Source: JADGRQ01 sp041476585 (GTDB taxonomy: Bacteria; Pseudomonadota; Gammaproteobacteria; Burkholderiales; SG8-39). Taken from it: a stretch of DNA of 11,577 bases. A model generated the notes under the pieces. It saw only the letters and a list, made by a program, of their open reading frames with translations, was not told where the DNA came from and did not search any database. Each line of letters begins with the position of its first letter. Positions within the stretch are counted from its first letter, which is position 1. A program made the translations under genes and the position numbers. Where the stretch lies: assembly GCA_041476585.1 (NCBI GenBank), contig JBGOTT010000104.1, positions 1 to 11,577 of the forward strand. Reading direction: 5' to 3'. Of the stretch, positions 7,153-11,577 are shown in pieces.

Positions 7153-8832
7153 CTATACCACCACCAGCGGCTGGCCGAAGCCGAGTTCGCGCCGCAGCGT
7201 GGCGCAGATCTCGCCGTGCGTGCAACCGGCCTGCGCGGCCTCCACCACTGTGCCGAAGATGTTCTGCGCCGGATCGTTGGCCGCGGCGGCGAGCGCGTCG
7301 AGCGATTTCGCGGCCTGCGCCTGCGAGCGCCGCGTTTTGTATTCCCTGAACGCGGCGAGATGCGCCTGCATGGTCGCGGGGTCGGGCGCGGGCAGCGCCC
7401 GGCGCGCGCCGCCTTCCTCTGCCACCTGGTAGGCATTCACGCCGACTACGGTCTGCTCGCCGCGCTCGACTTTTTCCTGGAACCGGCGCGCCGACTCGCC
7501 GACGATCTTCTGCACCATGCCCGCTTCGACCGCCCGGTACATGCCGCCGGCGGCGTCCACCTGCGCGATCAATGCGAGGGTCTTCGCCTCCATCGCATCG
7601 GTGAGCGACTCCACGTAGTAGCTGCCGCCGAGCGGGTCGATGACATCGGTGAGGTGCGCTTCCTCCCGCAGGATGTTCTGCGTGCTCACCGCGATGCGCG
7701 CGCCGGCGTCGGTCGGGCAGGACAGCACCTCGTCGTAGGAATCGGTATGCAGCGACTGCAGCCCGCCGAGGATGCCGGCGATCGCCTGCACGGTGACGCG
7801 CGCGATGTTGTTGAGCGGCTGCTGGCGCGTCAGGTCCACGCCCGAAGTCTGGCCATGGAACTTGAAGCGCCAGGAGCGCGGGTCCCTGGCGCCGAAGCGT
7901 TCGCGTGCGAGCTTCGCCCAGATGCGCCGCCCCGCGCGGAACTTGGCGACCTCCTCGAACAAGCTCAGCGAGATGTCGAAAAAGAACGTGAAGCGCGGCA
8001 GGAACGCGTCGGGGTCCATCCCGCGCGCGATGCAGTCCTCGGCGTACTGGATCGCCGAGCTGAGCGTGAACGCCAGCGCCTCGGCCGGCGTGGCGCCCGC
8101 CTGCTGCATGTGCTGGCCCACCACCGACATCGGGTTCCATTGCGGCACGAACCTGTTGCAATACTCGATCTGCTCGACGAGGATGCGCCGCGCGCCCGGC
8201 AGCGCAATTCGGAAGAACATGTGGTTGGCGACGTAGTGGCTGATGCAGTCGCTCTGGTTGGAGGTGCCGGTGATCGATTTCCAGTCCACCCCGCGCCTGT
8301 TCGCAGCGGAGAGCAGGAACGCGAGCAGCGTGAACGGCGAGGGGTCGTTGAGGGAACAGGAGGTACGCGCGATGTCGACGCCGGCGAGGCATTCGTCCAT
8401 GTGTCCGGCATGGTTCACCACCACGCCGCAGGTGCCGAGCAGTTCGGCATGCACTTCGTCCATGTCGTAGCCGCGGAACACCGAGTTGCACGGGATCAGC
8501 GATACCGCGGTGGCGCCCTGCGCGAGCACGTCCGTCAGCCGCGCGTTGTAATCCGCCGGGGTGCCGAGCCCGATCAGCTGGCGCTGCGTCCAGGTCCGGC
8601 CGCGGTGCATGCTCGGGTAGATGCCGCGCGTGTAGGGCGGCTGGCCGGGAAAGCCGAGCGCGTCGTCGTGCTCCGCGGACCAGTCGCGCGGTGTGTAGAG
8701 CGGCTTCACCTCGATGCCGGAACGGTTGAAGACGGTCCTGTCCGTGCCGACCTGCGCGGCGTAGTCCTGCCGCCAGCGCGCTTCCGCGGTTTCGTGCCGG
8801 GTGAGGCTCGGGGCATCGATCGGCTTGTTCAT
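7153..8832 (-). CDS. B12-dependent acyl-CoA mutase, large catalytic subunit (methylmalonyl-CoA mutase family)
   Basis: A 559-residue protein covering only the acyl-CoA-binding TIM barrel of the methylmalonyl-CoA mutase family. The cobalamin domain is encoded by the adjacent small gene, as in IcmA/IcmB-type mutases. Visible landmarks are PPYTRGIYPSMHRGRTWTQR (65-84), FRGYD (119-123), VVGQHMQQAGA (237-247), FHGQTSG (325-331) and QSLHTDSYDE (359-368). By eye against methylmalonyl-CoA mutase, His76 takes the place of the catalytic Tyr89. Arg216 matches the carboxylate-binding Arg207, and His241 matches His244. The usual QNDILKEF segment is replaced by a longer NQSDCISHY stretch. The substrate may therefore differ from methylmalonyl-CoA. 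GGAG 6 bases before the ATG, next to the small-subunit stop, supports the start and translational coupling. Family is certain; substrate is not. Confidence 0.9.
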   Translation of the reverse strand: MNKPIDAPSLTRHETAEARWRQDYAAQVGTDRTVFNRSGIEVKPLYTPRDWSAEHDDALGFPGQPPYTRGIYPSMHRGRTWTQRQLIGLGTPADYNARLTDVLAQGATAVSLIPCNSVFRGYDMDEVHAELLGTCGVVVNHAGHMDECLAGVDIARTSCSLNDPSPFTLLAFLLSAANRRGVDWKSITGTSNQSDCISHYVANHMFFRIALPGARRILVEQIEYCNRFVPQWNPMSVVGQHMQQAGATPAEALAFTLSSAIQYAEDCIARGMDPDAFLPRFTFFFDISLSLFEEVAKFRAGRRIWAKLARERFGARDPRSWRFKFHGQTSGVDLTRQQPLNNIARVTVQAIAGILGGLQSLHTDSYDEVLSCPTDAGARIAVSTQNILREEAHLTDVIDPLGGSYYVESLTDAMEAKTLALIAQVDAAGGMYRAVEAGMVQKIVGESARRFQEKVERGEQTVVGVNAYQVAEEGGARRALPAPDPATMQAHLAAFREYKTRRSQAQAAKSLDALAAAANDPAQNIFGTVVEAAQAGCTHGEICATLRRELGFGQPLVVV

Positions 8833-8843
8833 GAACGTCTCCG

Positions 8844-9257
8844 TTATGCGCTGACCGCGCGGCGCGCGTCGGCGAGGCGGCGCACCTCGGCCGCGATGCC
8901 CTCGAGCGGACTTCCCGGATGGAACACCTTGGCCACGCCCGCAGCGAGCAGCGCGGCTTCGTCCGCGTCGGGCACGATGCCGCCTACGATCACCGCGATG
9001 TCGGCAAGACCGGCGTCGCGCAGCGAGCGCATCAGCTTGGGCACGATCAGGTGGTCGGTAGCGAGGGACGAGATGCCGATCACGTCAACGTCCTCCTCCA
9101 TCGCCAGCTTCACCACGGTGGCAATCTCCTGCCAGGGCGGTGTGTACACGATCTCCATTCCGGCGTCGCGCAGGTACGAAGCGACCACGCGGCTGCCGCG
9201 GTCGTGGCCGTCGAAGCCGATCTTGGTGATGAGTACCTTGGGCGGGCGTTCATGCAT
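8844..9257 (-). CDS. Cobalamin-binding small subunit of the acyl-CoA mutase
   Basis: A 137-residue stand-alone B12-binding domain. The base-off cobalamin motif D-x-H-x-x-G is Asp16-Gly-His18-Asp-Arg-Gly21, where the His coordinates cobalt from below. VIGISSLATDH (about 60-70) and VIVGGIVPDAD complete the Rossmann-like fold signatures. The protein supplies adenosylcobalamin to the large subunit encoded 11 bases downstream, and the two should form a heteromer in the cytoplasm. ATG at 9257 is preferred because GAGGAA (9264-9269 on the complement) sits 6 bases upstream and the conserved domain begins a few residues later. A longer in-frame reading upstream to 9428 has no family similarity and overlaps the toxin remnant. 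Size and arrangement match the small subunits of isobutyryl-CoA and 2-hydroxyisobutyryl-CoA mutases. Confidence 0.93.
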   Translation of the reverse strand: MHERPPKVLITKIGFDGHDRGSRVVASYLRDAGMEIVYTPPWQEIATVVKLAMEEDVDVIGISSLATDHLIVPKLMRSLRDAGLADIAVIVGGIVPDADEAALLAAGVAKVFHPGSPLEGIAAEVRRLADARRAVSA

Positions 9258-9334
9258 CGACGATTCCTCGCATCGCGATCCGGGTTTCTGCGCCTCGCGC
9301 AACAGGTGGATGTAACTGCGCGCCTGCGGCGAAG

Positions 9335-9454
9335 TCAATAGTGGTAGCGGCACTGGTGAACCGTGACGCCGGTCTTGCCCACGGAATAGACGAGGCGGTG
9401 CTCGCCATCGATCTGGCGCAAGCAGCACCCTCGGAGCGTGAACTTCAGCAGCAT
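9335..9454 (-). pseudogene. YoeB-type toxin with an internal in-frame deletion
   Basis: This 39-codon reading frame begins at an ATG that shares one base with the stop of the antitoxin gene (TAATG), the usual yefM-yoeB junction. Its first residues, MLLKFT, match the start of YoeB. From codon 13 it reads RQIDGEHRLVYSV and ends in CRYHY, the YoeB C-terminus. That end holds the catalytic Arg of EHRLVY (Arg65 in E. coli) and the terminal His-Tyr. About 45 residues in between are absent, including the segment with the catalytic Glu46 of the 84-residue E. coli protein. The deletion keeps the frame, so a mini-protein could still be made, but RNase activity is unlikely. Comparison is from memory of the family. 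Confidence 0.75.
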
Positions 9455-9711
9455 TACTTCAGGTCGGCGAGCTTGCGGACCCGGGCCTTGCCTTTCCTCG
9501 CGCCGGCCACCGAATCGAGCAGGCGCCTCGCGTTGGCGGGGCTGCGCAGGAGATGGAGCGTTTCCTGCCAGGACTCGTAGTCCTCCAGCGACATCAGCAC
9601 CGCCGACGAGCCGTTCTGCCGTGTGATGATGATGCCGTCGCGGTCGCGGTTCACCTGGTCCATGAGCTTGGCGAAGCGGGCGCGGGCGTTGCTGTAGGAG
9701 ATCGCTTCCAC
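9454..9711 (-). CDS. yefM: YefM/Phd-family antitoxin
   Basis: An 85-residue antitoxin of the Phd/YefM family. From the GTG start the protein reads EAISYSNARARFAKLMDQV, the N-terminal DNA-binding fold. Next come IIITRQNGSSAVLMSLEDYE with the hallmark SLEDYES (41-47), and a toxin-binding C-terminus with LLRSPANARRLL (54-65). The GTG at 9711 is chosen because family members begin at this residue. A TTG at 9744 would lie upstream of the transcription start predicted from the promoter at 9745-9773. In intact loci the protein neutralises YoeB and represses its own operon. Here the partner toxin gene, overlapping by one base, is internally deleted, leaving the antitoxin apparently orphaned. The C-terminal tail is rich in Lys/Arg. 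Confidence 0.9.
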   Translation of the reverse strand: MEAISYSNARARFAKLMDQVNRDRDGIIITRQNGSSAVLMSLEDYESWQETLHLLRSPANARRLLDSVAGARKGKARVRKLADLK

Positions 9712-9738
9712 GGCGCTGTTGTCCCGATATTTGTGCAA

Positions 9739-9754
9739 GTACAAGTTATTGTAC
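9739..9754. promoter_or_regulatory. Inverted-repeat operator of the yefM locus
   Basis: GTACAA-GTTA-TTGTAC is a perfect 6-base inverted repeat with a 4-base spacer. Each arm contains a near match to the TGTACA core bound by YefM in E. coli, with core centres 12 bases apart. It overlaps the predicted -10 box, the expected place for autorepression. Confidence 0.65.
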
Positions 9755-9773
9755 GCAGGCTGACCGGTGTCAA
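9745..9773 (-). promoter_or_regulatory. Sigma-70-type promoter for the yefM locus
   Basis: On the complement, TTGACA (9773-9768) is a perfect -35 box. After 17 bases comes AATAAC (9750-9745), a 4/6 match to the -10 consensus. Transcription would begin near 9738, about 27 bases before the GTG start of the antitoxin. Confidence 0.55.
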
Positions 9774-9958
9774 GCCGAAGGAAGACCGACCAGCATCGCC
9801 GCCACGCCCGGCGTCACTTCTGAAACGTTCCGCGAACTGGGCATCGACTGGGTCGATGGCGCCTACCGCGGCATCGGCGTGCCGAAGTCCACCCCGGCGT
9901 CGAGCAGATGGACGCCTTCATGAAGGACAAGGTCAAGCTCTACACCGAGGGCGCCAAG
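9760..9958 (+). pseudogene. 3' remnant of a Bug/TctC-like substrate-binding protein gene
   Basis: Three short pieces in different frames read as the end of a periplasmic tricarboxylate-type binding protein. About 9760-9791 gives LTGVKPKEDRP. From 9792 another frame gives SIAATPGVTSETFRELGID, then WVDGAYRGIGVPKSTP, resembling the C-terminal lobe of some TctC/Bug proteins. After a junction near 9890-9898, a further frame reads GVEQMDAFMKDKVKLYTEGA and then KL, like the final helix of such proteins. Roughly 40 residues between the last two pieces appear missing, and everything upstream is gone. The remnant stops where the convergent small membrane gene begins. It is too broken to be functional. 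Similarity is judged by eye. Confidence 0.5.
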
Positions 9959-10180
9959 CTACACCAGGATGACGGCCAAATATTGGACCAAGAACCAAGC
10001 GGCGAGCAGCCCCGCAGCGACGATCAATAGACGTCTATGCTTTGAGTAGACGCTCTTTCCCTCGGGCGATAGCCATTGGTCAGCAAACCGAGGAGCTTTC
10101 CACAGGTACAAGAAGATCAGGAGAACACCAACCGTCGTGAGAAAGAGGCCAACCGCATTGAGTATCCAGGTAGTCGTCAT
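9959..10180 (-). CDS. Small two-helix membrane protein of unknown function
   Basis: A 73-residue hydrophobic protein that I cannot assign to a characterised family. It has two predicted transmembrane helices (about residues 5-27 and 50-72). They are joined by a polar, positively charged loop containing SPEGKSVYSKHRR, which by the positive-inside rule should be cytoplasmic. The ATG is preceded by a purine-rich GAGGGGAG stretch, a good Shine-Dalgarno. Codon use is GC-rich but somewhat less extreme than in its neighbours. It lies alone between two degraded genes, with no obvious partner. Because it is complete, has a ribosome site and a coherent membrane topology, it is probably a real gene. Confidence 0.65.
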   Translation of the reverse strand: MTTTWILNAVGLFLTTVGVLLIFLYLWKAPRFADQWLSPEGKSVYSKHRRLLIVAAGLLAAWFLVQYLAVILV

Positions 10181-10252
10181 TGCTCCCCTCTCAGGAATAG
10201 CTTTTCCAAGCGGTGCGGATTTGCACTCTATCGTCTTTCAGCGGACAGTAGT

Positions 10253-10500
10253 TTACTCGGCGGCGCGCCGCGCAGCAACGGTCTGCTCAAGGGTTTCGCC
10301 GTGCTCAGCTCCGATGCGGGCCACTCGTTCCTGCGCGACGTGCCCGGCATCGGCTGCGCGCGGTCCCGGCGCGGCGGTCGTGAACCCCGAAGTGCCCGCG
10401 TCCTGGACTCCCAACCGCACGCGGCTGCTGTGCTCCTATCCCCAGGTCGCCAGGTACCAGGGCGCAGGCAATTCCGAGGAAGCGCCGAGCTTTCGTTGCG
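10253..10500 (+). pseudogene. Tannase/feruloyl-esterase-like gene remnant (two fused pieces)
   Basis: Two pieces in different frames resemble a secreted tannase/feruloyl esterase-type hydrolase. About 10253-10354 reads LLGGAPRSNGLLKGFAVLSS followed by DAGHS, similar to the family block in which a glycine-rich stretch precedes GYAxxSxDxGH. About 10362-10500 reads VVNPEVPASWTPNRTRLLCS, then YPQVARYQGAG and a closing SFRC. This is like the family C-terminus, which ends in RTRPLCPYPQVARYxGxG and a final Cys. Several hundred residues between the two, including the catalytic region, are missing, and the pieces are out of frame with each other. I judge it non-functional. The C-terminal match is the stronger one. 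The assignment is from motif recall. Confidence 0.55.
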
Positions 10501-10660
10501 CGAACCCGGCGCTGGATTGGGGCCGGGTGGACGCAGCCGCGCAGATCGCGGCCGGGTTCTTGCCGAACGCGGGCGATGCGCCCTTGCGTGAAGGAACCGG
10601 GGGAGAACTCGTGGCCCGAGACGCCGACGCCGTTGCCGGAATTGATTGGTACCGCTTGAT
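10501..10660. other. Unassigned stretch between two gene remnants
   Basis: A + strand frame stays open through this interval and runs on to 10745, but I recognise no family in it. Antisense frames are open too, which is common at this GC content. It may hold decayed sequence from the tannase-like or HigB-like gene. No promoter, hairpin or repeat stands out. Confidence 0.4.
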
Positions 10661-10738
10661 AATAATAGCCAGCGGCGCATCTGCTTCCGATGGGAGCGGG
10701 ATGGCGCTGCGGACGTGCAGATCGTGGATTGCCACTGA
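10661..10738 (+). pseudogene. C-terminal fragment of a HigB-type toxin
   Basis: Reading to the TGA at 10736-10738, this frame gives NNSQRRICFRWERDGAADVQ and then IVDCH. That matches the end of HigB/RelE-type toxins (NDQWRICFRW...ADVEIVDYH), with the usual final Tyr replaced by Cys. A stop codon in the same frame at 10643-10645 cuts it off upstream, and the N-terminal two thirds are not found in any frame. The antitoxin gene starts 9 bases after its stop, the normal higB-higA order. Only about two dozen C-terminal residues remain, so the toxin is inactive. Confidence 0.7.
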
Positions 10739-10747
10739 GGAATAATG

Positions 10748-11101
10748 ATGACGATCGAGAGAAAGGCGCTGGCCACGACGGACTTCTCATCGGTGAGCAC
10801 GGGAAAGAAGCTGAAACCCGTTCATCCCGGGGAGGTGCTCGTGAAGGACTTTATCGAGCCGATGGCACTGACCCGCTACAGGGTAGCAAAGGCGATCAAC
10901 GTCCCGCAGCGGCCGATCGATGAAATCTGCTCCGGGCAACGCGCGATCAGCGCCGACACGGCGCTGCGGCTTGGGCGGCTGTTTGGAATCGACCCGCAGG
11001 TCTGGATGAATCTTCAGGCCCAGTACGACCTGGGGGTAGCCCGGCCGGGGCTGCGCAAGCGGCTGGAAGCGGAGATCACGCCCCTGACGGTAGCGGCATA
11101 G
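10748..11101 (+). CDS. higA: HigA-family (XRE helix-turn-helix) antitoxin
   Basis: A 117-residue HigA/VapI-type antitoxin. HPGEVL (26-31) is the family hallmark. The helix-turn-helix covers about 41-70 (LTRYRVAKAINVP, then PIDEICSGQRAIS). It is followed by ADTALRLGRLFG and the signature WMNLQAQYDL (86-95). GAGG at 10737-10740 is 7 bases before the ATG at 10748 and 4 before the ATG at 10745; the former spacing is preferred, and the longer form adds one Met. HigA represses its operon and binds HigB. Here HigB survives only as a C-terminal fragment directly upstream, so the protein is an orphan antitoxin or a stand-alone regulator. The N-terminal 20 residues are longer than in many HigA proteins. 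Confidence 0.92.
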   Translation: MTIERKALATTDFSSVSTGKKLKPVHPGEVLVKDFIEPMALTRYRVAKAINVPQRPIDEICSGQRAISADTALRLGRLFGIDPQVWMNLQAQYDLGVARPGLRKRLEAEITPLTVAA

Positions 11102-11119
11102 AAATTTGACGCGCCGGAC

Positions 11120-11133
11120 GGCGCTCAGGCGCC
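11120..11133. terminator. Small GC hairpin between convergent genes
   Basis: GGCGC-TCAG-GCGCC forms a perfect 5-base stem. The loop holds the stop codon of the leftward gene. There is no T-tract on either side, so intrinsic termination is doubtful. Confidence 0.2.
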
Positions 11134-11577
11134 GCACCAGTCGCGGATGATCGCCTCGTAGATCGCCACCGACTGGCCGATGCGCTCCATGTTGCAGTAC
11201 TCGTCGGTCTGGTGCGCCATCTGCGCCTCGCCCGGCCCCAGCACCAGCGTAGGCGCGCCGGCGTAGACCTTGAGCAGGTTCGCTGCATCCGTCATGTAGG
11301 GTGCGGTGCGCGGCTCGGGCGTCTCTTTGAGGATCGGCTGGCAAATCTCGAACACGCGCTGCACCCATTCCTCGTCGGGCTTGGTCCACACTGCGGGCAG
11401 GTCCGAGAACACATCGAACTGCACGTCCTCGCCCATCAGCCTCTTCAGGCGCGCGAGCAGCGCGGCGTGGTCCATCCCCGGCACCGTGCGGATGTCCACG
11501 CCGATCGTCGCCGCGTCCGGCACCAGGTTCACCCCGCTCCCGCCCGCAAACGTGCCGACGTTCAGCGTCGGCGCGCC
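11125..11577 (-). CDS. M20-family metallopeptidase/deacylase, 5' partial
   Basis: The C-terminal 150 residues of a zinc-dependent M20 amidohydrolase (ArgE/DapE/carboxypeptidase G2 type); the N-terminus lies beyond the window. The frame is open to the edge and begins with TLNVGTFAGGSGVNLVPDAA, the end of the lid/dimerisation domain. VDIRTVPGMD follows. The C-terminal catalytic part shows TDAANLL, the LGPGEAQMAHQTDEY segment with the metal-binding His, and a final helix ending in IIRDWCGA. Such enzymes hydrolyse N-acyl amino acids, succinyl-diaminopimelate or peptides in the cytoplasm. The GPG-x-x-x-x-AHQTDEY block is typical of ArgE/DapE-like members, but the substrate cannot be named. The gene converges on the HigA gene with 23 bases between stops. 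Confidence 0.9.
   Translation of the reverse strand, partial: GAPTLNVGTFAGGSGVNLVPDAATIGVDIRTVPGMDHAALLARLKRLMGEDVQFDVFSDLPAVWTKPDEEWVQRVFEICQPILKETPEPRTAPYMTDAANLLKVYAGAPTLVLGPGEAQMAHQTDEYCNMERIGQSVAIYEAIIRDWCGA

Noticed and set aside
7216..9315. Roughly 700-codon open frame on the + strand over the mutase genes
   Set aside because: It is the antisense shadow of two strongly supported mutase subunits; its Arg/His/Ala-rich composition has no domain character.
9258..9428. N-terminal extension of the cobalamin-binding subunit
   Set aside because: The extension overlaps the YoeB remnant and has no family similarity, while ATG 9257 has a good Shine-Dalgarno and directly precedes the conserved domain.
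9712..9744. TTG start for the antitoxin at 9744
   Set aside because: It lies inside the operator and upstream of the transcription start predicted from the promoter boxes; the family N-terminus matches the GTG at 9711.
10228..10800. Long - strand reading frames opposite the tannase and HigB remnants
   Set aside because: They are rich in Arg/Ser/Pro, match no family, and lie opposite sequence whose + strand frames show recognisable C-terminal motifs.
1..11577. CRISPR array, tRNA or rRNA gene, insertion sequence or integrase
   Set aside because: I saw no regularly spaced repeats, no cloverleaf-like or rRNA-like sequence, and no transposase or integrase motifs in any frame.

Overview
The window looks like a piece of a GC-rich chromosome from a betaproteobacterium, probably Burkholderiales. 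This rests on high-GC codon use, a Bug-type (TctC family) periplasmic binding protein plus a relic that looks like a second one, and a catabolic gene style common in that order. No ribosomal or core marker gene is present, so the placement is an inference.

Left part (1-6391, all on the + strand): a compact catabolic/uptake run. It holds a metal-dependent amidohydrolase of the ACMSD type (5' end outside the window), a 3-hydroxyisobutyrate-dehydrogenase-like enzyme, two tandem paralogous Gfo/Idh/MocA oxidoreductases, a Bug-family binding protein, and an SsuA/NMT1-type binding protein. Spacing (29, 114, 9, 47 and 124 bases) fits one or two operons. The set suggests import and oxidation/decarboxylation of an unknown organic acid, perhaps aromatic or sugar-derived. 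No permease or ATPase gene for either binding protein is in the window.

Middle and right part (6392-10744): a decay zone. Intact genes are a PII-like small protein (-), a split B12-dependent acyl-CoA mutase (small cobalamin-binding subunit then large catalytic subunit, both -), a YefM-like antitoxin (-) with a recognisable promoter and operator, and a small two-helix membrane protein (-). Between them lie short remnants: a major facilitator transporter reduced to two fused pieces, a YoeB toxin with an in-frame internal deletion, the 3' part of a Bug/TctC-like gene, two pieces of a tannase-like gene, and the last two dozen codons of a HigB toxin.

Right end (10748-11577): an intact HigA-type antitoxin (+) converges on an M20-family metallopeptidase gene (-) that runs off the window.

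The most notable points are: two toxin-antitoxin loci that have each kept the antitoxin and lost most of the toxin; a repeated pattern of internally deleted genes; a YefM operator that may also influence the downstream mutase genes; and a mutase whose active-site positions differ from those of classical methylmalonyl-CoA mutase.
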